DNA of 64,000 bases from Streptomyces sp. NBC_00659 (GCF_036226925.1 NZ_CP109031.1:3534001-3598000), one strand, 5' to 3'; shown: positions 17,294-28,148, numbered from the stretch's first letter. The notes: generated by a model not told the origin, from the letters alone. Program-made: numbers and translations.

Positions 17294-18829
17294 TCAGCCC
17301 CTCCCCAGGAGCAGTCGGACCTCGCCGACCGTGATGACGGATCCGGTGACCAGCACGCCGCCGCCCGCGTACTCGCCCTCTTCCTCGGCGAGCGTGATCG
17401 CGGCCTCCAGCGCGTCGTCGAGCCGCGGTTCGACCTGCACCCGGTCCTCGCCGAAGACCTCGACGGCGATCCCGGCGAGCTCGTCCGCGTCCATCGCGCG
17501 ATGGCTGGAGTTCTGGGTGACGACGACCTCGGCGAAGATCGGCTCGAAGGCTTCGAGCAGCCCCCGTACGTTCTTGTCGCCGCTCGCGCCGACGACGCCG
17601 ATCAGCCGGCTGAAGTCGAAGACCTCGCTCACCGCCTCGGCGGTGGCGCGGGCACCCGCGGGGTTGTGCGCGGCGTCGAGCACCACGGTGGGCGAGCGGC
17701 GCACGATCTCCAGGCGGCCCGGCGAGGTGACCGCGGCGAACGCCTTGCGCACGGTGTCGATGTCGAGCCGCTGGGTGTGCGCCGAACCGACGCCGAAGAA
17801 CGCCTCGACCGCGGCGAGCGCCACGGCCGCGTTGTGCGCCTGGTAGGCGCCGTGCAGCGGCAGGAAGACCTCTTCGTACTCGCCGCCCAGGCCGCGCAGC
17901 GTGAGCAGCTGCCCGCCGACCGCGATCTGCCGCCCCACGACACCGAATTCGAGGCCCTCGCGGGCCACCGTCGCGTCGACCTCGACAGCCTTCTTCAGCA
18001 GCACCTGGGCCGCGTCGACCGGCTGCTGCGCCAGGATGACGGTGGCGTCCTGCTTGACGATGCCCGCCTTCTCGGTGGCGATCTCGCCGGGTGTCTCACC
18101 GAGCCGGTCGGTGTGGTCGAGGTCGATGGGGGTCACCACGGCGACGTCCCCGTCGATGACGTTCGTGGCGTCCCAGCTGCCGCCCATGCCGACCTCGACG
18201 ACGGCGACGTCCACGGGCGCGTCGGCGAAGGCGGCGTACGCCATGCCGGTCAGCACCTCGAAGAACGACAGCCGGTACTCCTGCTGCCCGTCGACCATCT
18301 CGACGTAGGGCTTGATGTCGTTGTACGTCTCGACGAACCGCTCGGCGGGGATCGGCGCCCCGTCCAGGCTGATCCGCTCGGTGATCGACTGCACGTGGGG
18401 ACTGGTGTAGCGGCCGGTGCGCAGGTCGAAGGCGCCGAGCAGCGCCTCGATCATGCGGGCGGTGGAGGTCTTGCCGTTGGTGCCCGTGATGTGGATCGAG
18501 GGGTACGCGCGCTGCGGCTCGCCGAGGATGTCCATCAGCGCCGCGATCCTGCTGACGGAGGGCTCCAGCTTGGTCTCGCCCCAGCGGGTGGCGAGTTCGG
18601 CCTCCACCTCGCGCAGCGCCTTGTCGACCTCGGGGTCGGAGGGTCGCCCGGGTACGTCGGCCTGCGGCTCGCCGCCGCCCTTGGTGCGCAGAGTACGGCT
18701 GCCGGCCGCGATCACCGCGAGGTCGGGGTCGCGTTCGGTCTCGGCCTCGACGATCTCGTCGAAGAGACCGAGCGGATCACGCTCCGAGTCGTCGGACGCG
18801 CTGCTGTCGTGCGGGGGGAGGTCGCTCAC
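17294..18829 (-). CDS. folC: Folylpolyglutamate synthase / dihydrofolate synthase
   Basis: A 511-aa Mur-ligase-fold enzyme that adds glutamate to folates and, in bifunctional forms, makes dihydrofolate from dihydropteroate. The P-loop is GTNGKTS (116-122). Other motifs are VVEVGMGGSWDATNV, DLDHTDRLG and the C-terminal VVLDAAHNPAGARAT. An acidic extension of about 65 residues precedes the catalytic core and is typical of actinobacterial FolC. It starts with GTG at 18829; a -10-like TAGACT ends 6 nt upstream and no SD is present, so a leaderless message is likely. Confidence 0.95.
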   Translation of the reverse strand: MSDLPPHDSSASDDSERDPLGLFDEIVEAETERDPDLAVIAAGSRTLRTKGGGEPQADVPGRPSDPEVDKALREVEAELATRWGETKLEPSVSRIAALMDILGEPQRAYPSIHITGTNGKTSTARMIEALLGAFDLRTGRYTSPHVQSITERISLDGAPIPAERFVETYNDIKPYVEMVDGQQEYRLSFFEVLTGMAYAAFADAPVDVAVVEVGMGGSWDATNVIDGDVAVVTPIDLDHTDRLGETPGEIATEKAGIVKQDATVILAQQPVDAAQVLLKKAVEVDATVAREGLEFGVVGRQIAVGGQLLTLRGLGGEYEEVFLPLHGAYQAHNAAVALAAVEAFFGVGSAHTQRLDIDTVRKAFAAVTSPGRLEIVRRSPTVVLDAAHNPAGARATAEAVSEVFDFSRLIGVVGASGDKNVRGLLEAFEPIFAEVVVTQNSSHRAMDADELAGIAVEVFGEDRVQVEPRLDDALEAAITLAEEEGEYAGGGVLVTGSVITVGEVRLLLGRG

Positions 18830-18953
18830 GGGGCCAGTCTACGGAGGCGGCGGGGTGTGGGGGCGTGTGGGGCCGTGTGGGGTTTTTCGCCCCCTCCGCC
18901 CCTACCCGTCCCGGAACGGGGGCGCAGTCCCCAGGGTCTGGCCGGGTACGGCG

Positions 18954-18987
18954 GAAGGCCCCCGGACCGAACGGTCCGGGGGCCTTC
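18954..18987 (-). terminator. valS terminator
   Basis: A perfect 16-bp stem, GAAGGCCCCCGGACCG/CGGTCCGGGGGCCTTC, with a 2-nt AA loop, 20 bp past the valS stop. It makes folC transcriptionally separate from valS. Confidence 0.85.
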
Positions 18988-19006
18988 GCTCGGGCGGGGC
19001 GAGCCG

Positions 19007-21631
19007 CTACGCCTCGGGCAGGCGCTCCAGCTGCGCCTGGATACGGGCGATGTCCTCGTCCGCCTTGGCGAGCCGTCCGCGGATCTTGTCCACGACGTTG
19101 TCCGGGGCCTTGGCCAGGAACGCCTCGTTGCCGAGCTTGGCGTTGGCCTGGGCCTTCTCCTTCTCGGCGGCGGCGAGGTCCTTGGCCAGACGCTTGCGCT
19201 CCGCGGCGACGTCGATCGTGCCCGACAGGTCGAGCGCGACCGTGGCGCCCGCCACCGGCAGGGTCGCCGTGGCCGAGAAGCTCTCGCCCTCCGGCTGGAG
19301 GCGCAGGAGCTGGCGGATGGCCGCCTCGTGCGGGGCCAGCGCGGTCCCGTCGAGGCTCAGCCGGGCGGGGACCCGCTGGCCCGGCTGGAGGCCCTGGTCG
19401 GCGCGGAAGCGGCGGACCTCCGTGATGACCTGCTGGAGCTTCTCGATCTCCCGCTCGGCGGCCTCGTCCCGGAAGCCACTGTCCTTCGGCCACTCCGCGA
19501 TGACGACCGACTCGCCGCCCGTGAGGGTGGTCCAGAGGGTCTCCGTCACGAACGGGACGATCGGGTGCAGGAGGCGCAGGGTCACGTCCAGGACCTCACC
19601 GAGGACCCGGCCGGAGACCTTCGCGGGCTCGCCGCCCGCCATGAACGTCGTCTTGGACAGCTCGACGTACCAGTCGAAGACCTCGTCCCACGCGAAGTGG
19701 AACAGCGCGTCCGACAGCTTGGCGAACTGGAAGTCGTCGTACAGGGCGTCGACTTCGGCGACCGTGGCGTTCAGCCGGGACAGGATCCAGCGGTCGGTGG
19801 CCGACAGCTCCTCGACGGGCGGGAGGTCGCCCTCGACCGTCGCGCCGTTCATCAGCGCGAAGCGGGTGGCGTTCCAGATCTTGTTGGCGAAGTTGCGCGA
19901 GCCCTGGACCCAGTCCTCGCCGATCGGCACGTCGACACCGGGGTTGGCGCCGCGCGCGAGCGTGAACCGCAGTGCGTCACTGCCGTACTTGTCCATCCAG
20001 TCCAGCGGGTTGACCGCGTTCCCGAAGGACTTGGACATCTTCTTGCCGAACTGGTCGCGGACCATGCCGTGCAGGGCGATGGTGTGGAACGGCGGGGTGC
20101 CGTCCATCGCGTACAGGCCGAACATCATCATCCGGGCGACCCAGAAGAAGAGGATGTCGTAGCCGGTGACCAGGACGGAGTTCGGGTAGAACTTCGCGAG
20201 GCTCTCGGTCTGTTCGGGCCAGCCGAGCGTGGAGAACGGCCACAGGCCGGAGGAGAACCAGGTGTCGAGGACGTCGGTGTCCTGGTGCCAGCCCTCGCCC
20301 GTCGGGGCCTCGTCGTCGGGACCGACGCAGACGATCTCGCCGTTCGGCCCGTACCAGACGGGGATCCGGTGGCCCCACCACAACTGCCGCGAGATGCACC
20401 AGTCGTGGAGGTTGTCGACCCAGTCGAAGTACCGCTTCTCCATCTCCTGCGGGTGGATCTTGACGCGGCCGTCGCGGACGGCGTCGCCCGCGGCCTTCGC
20501 GAGCGGGCCGACCTTGACCCACCACTGCATGGACAGCCGCGGCTCGATCGTGGTCTTGCAGCGCGAGCAGTGGCCGACGGAGTGGCTGTAGGGCCGCTTC
20601 TCGGCGACGATCCGGCCGTCGGCGCGCAGGGCGGCGACGATGGCGGAACGGGCCTCGAGACGGTCCAGGCCCTGGAAGGGGCCGGGGACCGTGATGATCG
20701 CGTGCTCGTCCATGACGGCGATGTTGGGCAGGTTGTGGCGCTGCCCGATCTCGAAGTCGTTCGGGTCATGAGCGGGCGTCACCTTGACGGCGCCGGTGCC
20801 GAACTCGGGGTCGACGTGCTCGTCCGCGACGACGGGGATGGAACGCTCGGTCAGCGGCAGCCTGATGAGCTTGCCGACGAGGTGCTTGTACCGCTCGTCG
20901 CTCGGGTGAACCGCGACGGCGGTGTCACCGAGCATCGTCTCGGCACGGGTGGTGGCGACGACGATGGAGTCGTCCCCCTCCCCGTACTTCATGGAGACGA
21001 GCTCACCCTCGTCGTCCTGGTACTCGACCTCGATGTCGGAGATGGCCGTGAGACAGCGCGGGCACCAGTTGATGATGCGCTCGGCGCGGTAGATCAGCTC
21101 GTCGTCGTAGAGCTTCTTGAAGATGGTCTGGACGGACTGGGACAGCCCCTCGTCCATGGTGAAGCGCTCACGCGACCAGGCGACACCGTCGCCGAGGCGG
21201 CGCATCTGCCCGGAGATCTGCCCGCCGGACTCGGCCTTCCACTGCCAGACGCGCTCGACGAACGCCTCCCGGCCGAGGTCGTGCCGGGACTTGCCCTCCT
21301 TGCCGAGCTCCCGCTCGACGACGTTCTGCGTGGCGATGCCGGCGTGGTCCATGCCGGGCTGCCACAGCGTCTCGAAGCCCTGCATGCGCTTGCGGCGGGT
21401 GAGGGCGTCGATGAGGGTGTGCTCGAAGGCGTGTCCGAGGTGCAGGCTGCCCGTGACGTTCGGCGGCGGAATGACCACCGTGAACGGAGGCTTGTCGCTC
21501 TTCGCGTCGGCCTCGAAGTAGCCGCGCTCCACCCAGCGCTCGTACAGCGGCCGCTCTACATCGGCCGGCGCGTACTGGGTCGGCAGTTCGGTGTTGGGCT
21601 CTGATGGCTGCTGCTGAGCGTTCTCGGTCAC
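19007..21631 (-). CDS. valS: Valyl-tRNA synthetase
   Basis: An 874-aa class I aminoacyl-tRNA synthetase that charges tRNA-Val. The HIGH motif is HLGH (64-67) in [17 protein letters not shown] and KMSKS is at 531-535. The editing domain lies between, and a C-terminal coiled-coil arm ([20 protein letters not shown]) is present, as usual in ValRS. It starts with GTG at 21631; TAAACT ends 6 nt before it and no SD is seen, which implies a leaderless transcript. Confidence 0.97.
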   Translation of the reverse strand: MTENAQQQPSEPNTELPTQYAPADVERPLYERWVERGYFEADAKSDKPPFTVVIPPPNVTGSLHLGHAFEHTLIDALTRRKRMQGFETLWQPGMDHAGIATQNVVERELGKEGKSRHDLGREAFVERVWQWKAESGGQISGQMRRLGDGVAWSRERFTMDEGLSQSVQTIFKKLYDDELIYRAERIINWCPRCLTAISDIEVEYQDDEGELVSMKYGEGDDSIVVATTRAETMLGDTAVAVHPSDERYKHLVGKLIRLPLTERSIPVVADEHVDPEFGTGAVKVTPAHDPNDFEIGQRHNLPNIAVMDEHAIITVPGPFQGLDRLEARSAIVAALRADGRIVAEKRPYSHSVGHCSRCKTTIEPRLSMQWWVKVGPLAKAAGDAVRDGRVKIHPQEMEKRYFDWVDNLHDWCISRQLWWGHRIPVWYGPNGEIVCVGPDDEAPTGEGWHQDTDVLDTWFSSGLWPFSTLGWPEQTESLAKFYPNSVLVTGYDILFFWVARMMMFGLYAMDGTPPFHTIALHGMVRDQFGKKMSKSFGNAVNPLDWMDKYGSDALRFTLARGANPGVDVPIGEDWVQGSRNFANKIWNATRFALMNGATVEGDLPPVEELSATDRWILSRLNATVAEVDALYDDFQFAKLSDALFHFAWDEVFDWYVELSKTTFMAGGEPAKVSGRVLGEVLDVTLRLLHPIVPFVTETLWTTLTGGESVVIAEWPKDSGFRDEAAEREIEKLQQVITEVRRFRADQGLQPGQRVPARLSLDGTALAPHEAAIRQLLRLQPEGESFSATATLPVAGATVALDLSGTIDVAAERKRLAKDLAAAEKEKAQANAKLGNEAFLAKAPDNVVDKIRGRLAKADEDIARIQAQLERLPEA

Positions 21632-21768
21632 GGGATCAGTTTAGGGGCGTCACGCCCGTGTCCCGAAACGGGATTACTTCGTAACGGTGCACCCCCTGCG
21701 GACCTGGGGGCTTGACCTGTGCGTCAGGATGTCAGGAACACATAAGGCCTCTGGAGGGGAACCCAGAA

Positions 21769-22737
21769 ATGAGCTACAACCAGCCGGGCCCGTACGGCGG
21801 GCAGCCCCAGCAGCCCGGACCCTACGGTCAGCCGGGCGGCCAGCCGGGCCCTTACGGCCAGCAGCCGCCGGCTTCCCAGCCCGGCTACGGCTACCCCCAG
21901 CAGGCTCCCCCGGCGCAGCCCGGCTACGGCTACCCGCCGCAGGCGCCCGGTGTGCCGCCGCAGACTCCCCCGTACGGCCAGCCGCCCGCCTACGGGCAGC
22001 AGCCTCCCTACGGCACGGTCCCGATGCCGCCCGAGCCGTCCGGCGGCAAGAAGAAGACGGCTCTGATCATCGGCGGCGCGGCCGTGGTGGCGGCCATCGC
22101 GGTGGGCGCGTACCTCGTGTTCAGCGGCAGCAGCAGCGGCGCCGACGTGGCCGACGACGGCCCGCACAAGCTGACGACGCCCGCGTCCGTCCTCGGTGGC
22201 GAGTACAAGAAGTCCACCAACAGCAGCGACAGTGGCGGTGGCATGACCAAGGACGACCTGAAGGACGCCGAGGGCTGGGGTGTGAAGAGCCCCAAGGACG
22301 TCAACGCGGCCTATCAGTCGGGCGACAAGGCCAACCCGCTGGCGATGAAGCAGATCTCGTTCGGCGGTGTCTGGGGAACCATCGACAACCCGGAGAAGGC
22401 TGTCGACAGCATGTTCGCCGACATGAAGAAGAACCAGGAGAAGGAAGGCACCAAGGACGGCGAGCTCATCGGCAGCCCGAAGGCGTACACGCCGGGCGCG
22501 CTCGACGGTGCCGTCCTCAAGTGCCAGGAGATCAAGGTCAAGAACGACTCGTCGAGCACCGGTGCCGCCGGGCCGAAGGAGTTCACGATGCCGGTCTGCA
22601 TCTGGGGCGACCACAGCACGCTGGGGTTCGTGATGCCGATCGACTTCGCGAGCATGATGGCCGGCAAGGGCAGCACGCCCGAGTCCGCGGCCGAGATCGC
22701 CGCGAAGCTCCGCAAGGACGTGCGACAGAAGGTCTGA
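21769..22737 (+). CDS. Single-pass membrane protein with a Pro/Gly/Gln/Tyr-rich cytoplasmic head
   Basis: A 322-aa protein. Residues 1-100 are low complexity (repeats such as PGPYGQ, QPGYGYP, PPYGQ), followed by a lysine pair and one TM (ALIIGGAAVVAAIAVGAYLV, about 105-125). A predicted extracellular domain of about 190 residues contains CQEIKV and CIWGDHSTLGFV. Such heads are common in actinobacterial envelope proteins; the outer domain I do not recognise. The start at 21769 has GGAGGGGA upstream, and the frame extends 19 codons further without support. It is divergent from valS and ends in a strong bidirectional terminator. Confidence 0.85.
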   Translation: MSYNQPGPYGGQPQQPGPYGQPGGQPGPYGQQPPASQPGYGYPQQAPPAQPGYGYPPQAPGVPPQTPPYGQPPAYGQQPPYGTVPMPPEPSGGKKKTALIIGGAAVVAAIAVGAYLVFSGSSSGADVADDGPHKLTTPASVLGGEYKKSTNSSDSGGGMTKDDLKDAEGWGVKSPKDVNAAYQSGDKANPLAMKQISFGGVWGTIDNPEKAVDSMFADMKKNQEKEGTKDGELIGSPKAYTPGALDGAVLKCQEIKVKNDSSSTGAAGPKEFTMPVCIWGDHSTLGFVMPIDFASMMAGKGSTPESAAEIAAKLRKDVRQKV

Positions 22738-22829
22738 CGTCACCCGCGGCAGGGCTCGACTCGTGGGGCGCGGCCATCGGGCCGGGCCCCACGCGGGCGT
22801 CGTACCGCTCCGGGTGAGACACCCGGACG

Positions 22830-22879
22830 GACGAAAGAGGGGCGCCCGGCGATGATTCGCCGGGCGCCCCTCTTTCGTC
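22830..22879. terminator. Bidirectional terminator between the Pro/Gly-rich protein gene and clpX
   Basis: A perfect 23-bp stem (22830-22852 with 22857-22879, loop TGAT) sits between convergent genes. The outer part reads GACGAAAGAGGGG/CCCCTCTTTCGTC, so each direction ends with a short T-rich run. Confidence 0.92.
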
Positions 22880-22892
22880 TTCGGTGCGTCGT

Positions 22893-24179
22893 CTAGGCCG
22901 TCTTCTGCTCGCCGGGGCCGCCGCGGCGGGCGTCCCTCGGGATCAGGGTCGGGTTGACGTTGCGCAGGACCACGTCGGCGGTGATGACGACGCGGGCCAC
23001 GTCCTTGCGGGACGGGACTTCGTACATCACGGCCTGGAGGACTTCCTCCATGATGGCGCGCAGGCCTCGGGCGCCGGTCTGGCGCAGGATGGCCTGGTCG
23101 GCGATGGCTTCCAGGGCCTCACGCTCGAAGTCCAGCTCCACGCCGTCGAGTTCGAAGAGGCGCTGGTACTGCTTCACCAGGGCGTTGCGCGGCTCGACCA
23201 GGATCTGGAGGAGGGCCTCGCGGTCCAGGTTGTGGACCGAGGTGATGACCGGGAGACGGCCGATGAACTCGGGGATCATGCCGAACTTGACCAGGTCCTC
23301 CGGCATGACGGCCTCGAACTGGTCCTTGGACTCCAGCTCGCGCTTCGAGCGGATCGTCGCGCCGAAGCCGATGCCCTTCGCGCCGGCCCGGGACTCGATG
23401 AGCTTCTCCAGGCCCGCGAAAGCCCCGCCCACGATGAACAGGACGTTCGTCGTGTCGATCTGAATGAACTCCTGGTGCGGGTGCTTGCGTCCGCCCTGCG
23501 GCGGCACCGAGGCCGTCGTGCCCTCGAGGATCTTGAGCAGGGCCTGCTGCACACCCTCACCCGACACATCGCGCGTGATCGACGGGTTTTCGCTCTTACG
23601 GGCGACCTTGTCGATCTCGTCGATGTAGATGATCCCGGTCTCGGCCTTCTTGACGTCGTAGTCGGCGGCCTGGATCAGCTTCAGCAGGATGTTCTCGACG
23701 TCCTCGCCGACGTATCCCGCCTCCGTCAGCGCCGTCGCGTCGGCGATGGCGAACGGAACGTTCAGCATGCGCGCGAGGGTCTGGGCGAGGAGCGTCTTGC
23801 CGGAGCCCGTGGGGCCCAGCAGGAGGATGTTGGACTTCGCCAACTCGATGGCGTCCTCGCGGTTCTGGCCCGTGCTGTTCTCGCCGGCCTGGACGCGCTT
23901 GTAGTGGTTGTACACCGCGACGGAGAGGGCCTTCTTCGCCGACTCCTGCCCGACCACATACCCCTCGAGGAACTCGTAGATCTCGCGGGGCTTGGGGAGT
24001 TCCTCCCAGCGCACCTCGCTCGTCTCCGCGAGTTCTTCCTCGATGATCTCGTTGCAGAGATCGATGCACTCGTCGCAGATGTACACACCGGGGCCTGCGA
24101 TGAGCTTCTTGACCTGCTTCTGGCTCTTGCCACAGAACGAGCACTTGAGCAGATCGCCGCCGTCACCGATGCGTGCCAC
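22893..24179 (-). CDS. clpX: ATP-dependent Clp protease ATPase subunit ClpX
   Basis: A 428-aa AAA+ unfoldase that feeds substrates to ClpP. The N-terminal zinc-binding domain has Cys13, Cys16, Cys35 and Cys38 (CSFCGKS and CDEC). Walker A is GPTGSGKT, Walker B is IIYIDEIDK, and the IGF loop that docks on ClpP is seen as KGIGFGA. The start is GTG at 24179, giving [13 protein letters not shown]; the longer open frame upstream runs through a hairpin and is not used. It lies downstream of clpP1-clpP2 after a 160-bp gap containing a hairpin. Confidence 0.97.
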   Translation of the reverse strand: MARIGDGGDLLKCSFCGKSQKQVKKLIAGPGVYICDECIDLCNEIIEEELAETSEVRWEELPKPREIYEFLEGYVVGQESAKKALSVAVYNHYKRVQAGENSTGQNREDAIELAKSNILLLGPTGSGKTLLAQTLARMLNVPFAIADATALTEAGYVGEDVENILLKLIQAADYDVKKAETGIIYIDEIDKVARKSENPSITRDVSGEGVQQALLKILEGTTASVPPQGGRKHPHQEFIQIDTTNVLFIVGGAFAGLEKLIESRAGAKGIGFGATIRSKRELESKDQFEAVMPEDLVKFGMIPEFIGRLPVITSVHNLDREALLQILVEPRNALVKQYQRLFELDGVELDFEREALEAIADQAILRQTGARGLRAIMEEVLQAVMYEVPSRKDVARVVITADVVLRNVNPTLIPRDARRGGPGEQKTA

Positions 24180-24277
24180 GGTGTGCTTCCCCTTCGCCTG
24201 GGAGCCGCCTGGATCCAGCGGCTCCTGGTGCTGCCTTATGTCCGACGGTACCTTGCCGAGCCCCTCGTTCGGGCCCC

Positions 24278-24315
24278 CCTTGGCGCGGTTCACTTTGTCG
24301 TGAACCGCGCCAAGG
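24278..24315 (-). terminator. Intercistronic hairpin clpP2-clpX
   Basis: A perfect 16-bp stem, CCTTGGCGCGGTTCAC/GTGAACCGCGCCAAGG, with loop TTTGTC, 25 bp after the clpP2 stop. It probably terminates most clpP1-clpP2 transcripts and separates clpX expression. Confidence 0.8.
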
Positions 24316-24339
24316 AGCGGCAGACGATACAGCGATACG

Positions 24340-25020
24340 TCACACGACTGCGGAGTTGTTCATCTTCCGGGTGGAGATGATCTGGTCGATCAGGCCGTAG
24401 GCCAGTGCGTCCTCGGCCGTGAGGATCTTGTCGCGCTCGATGTCCTCGCGGATCTTCTCGATCGGGGTCGTCGAGTGCTTGGCCAGCATGTCTTCCAGCT
24501 GCGCACGCATCCGGAGGATCTCGTTCGCGGCGATCTCGAGGTCCGAGACCTGCCCGCGGCCGGTCTCGCTGTAGGGCTGGTGGATCAGCACACGGGCGTT
24601 CGGAAGTGCCATGCGCTTGCCAGGCGTACCGGCTGCGAGAAGGATCGCGGCGGCCGAGGCGGCCTGGCCCATGCAGACCGTCTGGACGTCCGGCTTCACG
24701 AACTGCATGGTGTCGTAAATGGCCGTGAGGGCCGTGAACGAGCCACCGGGGCTGTTGATGTAGACCGAGATGTCACGGTCGGGGTCCATCGACTCCAGGC
24801 ACAGCAGCTGCGCCATGACGTCGTTGGCGGAGGCGTCGTCGATCTGCACGCCGAGGAAGATCACGCGCTCCTCGAACAGTTTCGCGTACGGGTCGTACTC
24901 ACGCACGCCCTGCGAGGTGCGCTCGACGAAGCGCGGGATGACGTAGCGGGACTCCGCGCGAGGACCGGTGTACTCGGCCTGCGTGCGGGCGAAGAGGCCG
25001 CTGCCGGGGAAGTCGTTCAC
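24340..25020 (-). CDS. clpP2: ATP-dependent Clp protease proteolytic subunit ClpP2
   Basis: A 226-aa ClpP. The catalytic Ser122 is in GQAASAAA, His147 in LIHQPY, and the Asp in the REDIERD segment (about 193). The longer N-terminus before YVIPRFVE and the MNDFPG start match the second ClpP of the actinobacterial clpP1P2 pair, which forms a mixed tetradecamer with ClpP1. It starts 117 bp after clpP1 in the same direction and is probably co-transcribed. Confidence 0.95.
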   Translation of the reverse strand: MNDFPGSGLFARTQAEYTGPRAESRYVIPRFVERTSQGVREYDPYAKLFEERVIFLGVQIDDASANDVMAQLLCLESMDPDRDISVYINSPGGSFTALTAIYDTMQFVKPDVQTVCMGQAASAAAILLAAGTPGKRMALPNARVLIHQPYSETGRGQVSDLEIAANEILRMRAQLEDMLAKHSTTPIEKIREDIERDKILTAEDALAYGLIDQIISTRKMNNSAVV

Positions 25021-25137
25021 TGTGTCTCCTGAAAAGCCTGAAAAGGGCTGAGCGGTCGGCTGAGGGCGCGCTGGGGGCCCCGGGCCGCCCGGGAGCGGGA
25101 AAGGGTCCTGCGCCGCCCTCGGGGGCGCTGGAGGGGC

Positions 25138-25797
25138 TTACGCCGCCCCGGTGCCGCCGCCGCCCGGCATACCGGCAGCGGTGGGCATGATGTCGTCGAT
25201 GAGGCCGTACTCCTTGGCCTCGATCGGGTCGAACCAGCGGTCGCGGTCCGAGTCACGAGTGATCTGCTCGACGGTCTGACCGGTGTGGAAGGAGGTCAGC
25301 TCCGCCATCCGCTTCTTGGTGTGCAGCAGCCGCTCGGCGTGGATCTTGATGTCCGACGCGGAGCCCGCGAGACCCGCGGAGGGCTGGTGGATCAGGATCT
25401 CGGCGTTCGGCAGGGCGAAGCGCTTGCCGGGCGTACCGGCGCTGAGCAGGAACTGGCCCATCGAGGCCGCCATGCCCATGGCGATCGTCACCACGTCGTT
25501 CTTGATGTACTGCATGGTGTCGTAGATCGCCATGCCGGCCGTGATCGATCCGCCGGGGCTGTTGATGTAGAGGTAGATGTCCTTGTCCGGGTCGGAGGCA
25601 AGGAGCAGCAGCTGTGCCGTGATCTTGTTGGCGATGTCGTCGTCGACCGCCTGGCCGAGGAAGATGATCCGCTCGCCGAGCAGTCGGTTGTAGACCTGGT
25701 CGCCGAGGCCACCACCGATAGGGTCGCCGGCAGCTGTGGGCATCAGATTCGTCACGTATCCACCTGCTCGTCTTGCGACGGCGCCGGGCCGTCTCAC
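25138..25797 (-). CDS. clpP1: ATP-dependent Clp protease proteolytic subunit ClpP1
   Basis: A 219-aa ClpP. The catalytic Ser112 is in GMAASMGQ, His137 in LIHQPSAG and Asp182 in TRDSDRD. It closely matches Streptomyces ClpP1, including the [20 protein letters not shown] start; MPTAAGDP at residue 19 is an alternative or processed start. It is first gene of the clpP1P2 operon. Its upstream region has a ClgR-type box, matching the known activation of clpP1P2 by ClgR in streptomycetes. Confidence 0.96.
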   Translation of the reverse strand: MRRPGAVARRAGGYVTNLMPTAAGDPIGGGLGDQVYNRLLGERIIFLGQAVDDDIANKITAQLLLLASDPDKDIYLYINSPGGSITAGMAIYDTMQYIKNDVVTIAMGMAASMGQFLLSAGTPGKRFALPNAEILIHQPSAGLAGSASDIKIHAERLLHTKKRMAELTSFHTGQTVEQITRDSDRDRWFDPIEAKEYGLIDDIMPTAAGMPGGGGTGAA

Positions 25798-25879
25798 GTC
25801 TTCTGCAGGGGCCTGGGACCCCGGGTTCCGCGCCGCCTCCCGACGGCGTCCGGAGACTCCCCTGCCCTCGTATTCATGG

Positions 25880-25937
25880 ACCCTAACGCGCGGGTCCCCC
25901 CGGGGAATCCCGCAGAGGGAACTGTTCGCTGTGAGCG
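25880..25937 (-). promoter_or_regulatory. clpP1 promoter with ClgR-type operator
   Basis: On the plus strand GTTCGC-TGTGA-GCG at 25924-25937 fits the reported ClgR motif GTTCGC-N5-GCG. A -10-like TAGGGT on the minus strand (25880-25885) would place the box near -57 from the inferred start site, suitable for activation. No experimental data are implied. Confidence 0.65.
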
Positions 25938-26147
25938 CATGCGCTGCGCTGAGCCGACCGGGCTCCCGGGGCCGCCCCTGGAGGGGCTGGGGGCCTCTGT
26001 GCCGGGCCTGCCGGAGCCGGTCGCGTTCACCGGCGCGGGGTCGGCCACGCGCCCCCTATGGCCGCACCCGTGGGGCACCGGGGCTCATGAACGCGGCTGC
26101 GGCCGGGTGGGGGTTTCCCGCGCCGTTCCTCGCGCCCCCGAAAAGCC

Positions 26148-26186
26148 CGATGGGCCCCGGGGGACAAAGCGCCCCGGGGCCCATCG
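26148..26186 (-). terminator. tig terminator
   Basis: A perfect 15-bp stem, CGATGGGCCCCGGGG/CCCCGGGGCCCATCG, 26 bp past the trigger factor stop. The rest of the 414-bp tig-clpP1 gap holds the clpP1 promoter region and no gene. Confidence 0.85.
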
Positions 26187-26211
26187 ACGTACTTGCTCAC
26201 ACGCGAGGCGG

Positions 26212-27600
26212 TCAGGCCTCGGTGTTCTCCTCGGCCTCGGCCTCGGTGGCCGCCTCGGTGGCCTCGACGGTCTCGGCCGTCTCGTCCTCCTCGTCGTCCA
26301 GGTCGACGATCTCGCCGTTGGTGTCCTTGACCGTGGAGGCCTCGACGACGACCGCGAGGGCCTTGCCGCGGGCGACCTCGCCGACGAGCATCGGGACCTG
26401 GCCACCCTCGACGACGGCCTGGGCGAACTGGTCGGGGGACATGCCGGAGGAGGCCGCGCGACGCATGAGGTGCTCGGTGAGCTCCTCCTGGTTGACGTTC
26501 AGCTTCTCCTTGTTGACGAGCTCGTCGAGGACGAACTGCGTCTTGATGCCCTTGACCGCGGCTTCCTTGGTCTCGGCGTCGAACTCTTCCTCGGTCTTGC
26601 CCTGGATCTCCAGGTACTTCGCGAGGTCGAGACCCATCTGGCCGAGCTGGTGGTGCTCGAGGTTGTGCTTACGGGTGTTGATCTCGTCCTCGAGCAGCTT
26701 CTCGGGGACCGGCACCTCGACGAGCTCCAGCAGCTTCTCCAGGACGCGCTCCTGGGCCTGCGTGGCCTGGTCGAACTGCTTCATGTTCTCGAGGCGCTTG
26801 CGGCTGTCCGCCTTGAGCTCGTCGAGGGTGTCGAACTCGGAGGCGAGCTGCGCGAACTCGTCGTCCAGCTCGGGCAGCTCACGCGCGGCCACCTGGGTGA
26901 CCTTGACGGTGACCTCGGCCTCCTTGCCGGTGGCGGAGCCGCCCTTGAGCTCGGAGGTGAAGGTGGCCTCGCCACCGGCCTCCAGGCCCTTCACGGCGTC
27001 GTCGATGCCCTCGAGCAGCTCGCCGGAGCCGATGGTGTACGAGACACCGCTGGCGACACCGTCCTCCAGGACCTCGCCGTCGACCTTGGCCTCGAGGTCG
27101 AGGGTGACGACGTCCTCGTCCTGGGCGGCGCGCTCGACCGGGGAGGTCGAGGCGAAGCGCTCGCGCAGTTCGGAGACGGCCTTCTCGACGTCCTCGTCGC
27201 TGACCTCGATGGCGTCGACCTCGACCTCGATGCCGGAGTAGTCCGGGATCTCGATGGTCGGGCGGACGTCGACCTCCGCGGTGAAGTTCAGCGTCTCGCC
27301 GTCCTTCAGCTCGGTGATGTCGACCTCGGGCTGGCCGAGGACGTTCAGCTCAGCCTCGTTGACCGCTTCGGTGTAGAACTTCGGGAGCGCGTCGTTGACG
27401 GCCTCTTCGAGCACGGCGCCGCGACCGAACCGCTGGTCGATGACGCGCGCCGGGATCTTGCCCTTCCGGAACCCCTTCACCGTGACCTGCTGGTTGATCT
27501 TCTTGTACGCCGCGTCGAGGCTGTCCTTGAGCTCCTCGAAGGGCACCTCGACAGTGAGCCGAACCCGGGTCGGGTTCAGGGTCTCCACGGCGCTCTTCAC
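26212..27600 (-). CDS. tig: Trigger factor, ribosome-associated chaperone/PPIase
   Basis: A 462-aa protein. The ribosome-binding N-domain carries the [16 protein letters not shown] signature (G-F-R-x-G-K-x-P), followed by an FKBP-like PPIase domain (about 155-245) and the helical C-domain. A very acidic tail (residues 425-462, Glu/Thr/Ala-rich) is typical of actinobacterial trigger factors. The start is GTG at 27600 ([20 protein letters not shown]) with GGAG upstream; the longer frame lacks support. A -10-like TACTAT lies on the minus strand at 27731-27736. Confidence 0.96.
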   Translation of the reverse strand: MKSAVETLNPTRVRLTVEVPFEELKDSLDAAYKKINQQVTVKGFRKGKIPARVIDQRFGRGAVLEEAVNDALPKFYTEAVNEAELNVLGQPEVDITELKDGETLNFTAEVDVRPTIEIPDYSGIEVEVDAIEVSDEDVEKAVSELRERFASTSPVERAAQDEDVVTLDLEAKVDGEVLEDGVASGVSYTIGSGELLEGIDDAVKGLEAGGEATFTSELKGGSATGKEAEVTVKVTQVAARELPELDDEFAQLASEFDTLDELKADSRKRLENMKQFDQATQAQERVLEKLLELVEVPVPEKLLEDEINTRKHNLEHHQLGQMGLDLAKYLEIQGKTEEEFDAETKEAAVKGIKTQFVLDELVNKEKLNVNQEELTEHLMRRAASSGMSPDQFAQAVVEGGQVPMLVGEVARGKALAVVVEASTVKDTNGEIVDLDDEEDETAETVEATEAATEAEAEENTEA

Positions 27601-27804
27601 GGTTCGGTCTCCTTGTGGCTGACTTCTTGGGGGTTCTGCTGCGTGCTGTTGCCGGCCAGGCAGAGCCCTGGGCGGATTCCGCGGCCCTTGAGAGACGCAC
27701 ACACTGCAGACATACGGGCACGCAGCTTGCATAGTAACCGCAGGCAGTACACGCCCCAAAAGGTGATCTTGTCCGGGCGGATCCTTCGCGGGTCCTGCCG
27801 GTGG

Positions 27805-27878
27805 TCGGGGTGGCGGGATTTGAACCCACGGCCTTCCGCTCCCAAAGCGGACGCGCTACCAAGCTGCGCCACACCCCG
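27805..27878 (-). tRNA. tRNA-Pro (anticodon TGG)
   Basis: A 74-nt cloverleaf: acceptor CGGGGTG/CACCCCG with discriminator A, D-arm GCGC-AGCTTGGTA-GCGC, anticodon loop TTTGGGA (TGG) and T-loop GGTTCAAATCC. CCA is not encoded. A -10-like TACCCT (minus strand, 27893-27898) is about 15 nt upstream of the mature 5' end. Confidence 0.97.
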
Positions 27879-28029
27879 TCGGTGCGACACGTAGGGTACA
27901 TGCCCGCAGACAGTGCGGCTGCCGCATTTCGCGAGCTCCGACGCGGACGGGAACGGGGTGTGCATAGCGGGCCGTCGACCCGCTACGATGCATTCTGTGC
28001 CGGGGTCGCTGACCTGCGGCGCGCGCTGT

Positions 28030-28100
28030 GCGGGCGTAGCTCAATGGTAGAGCACTAGTCTTCCAAACTAGCTACGCGGGTTCGATTCCCGTCGCCCGCT
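28030..28100 (+). tRNA. tRNA-Gly (anticodon TCC)
   Basis: A 71-nt cloverleaf: acceptor GCGGGCG/CGCCCGC with discriminator T, anticodon loop CTTCCAA (TCC) and T-arm GGGTTCGATTCCC. The CCA end is encoded directly after it (28101-28103). An upstream TACGAT at 27984-27989 is a plausible -10. Confidence 0.97.
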
Positions 28101-28111
28101 CCAAAAGACGT

Positions 28112-28148
28112 AGAGCCAGGCCGGAGGATGGATTCCCCGCCTGGCTCT
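28112..28148 (+). terminator. tRNA-Gly terminator
   Basis: The 10-bp arms AGAGCCAGGC and GCCTGGCTCT begin 12 nt after the tRNA, with a 17-nt loop. It also faces the end of the small membrane protein gene on the other strand. Confidence 0.75.

Noticed and set aside
17501-21604. Plus-strand open frame of about 1367 codons
   Set aside because: Antisense shadow of valS and folC; composition follows third-position GC of the minus-strand genes.
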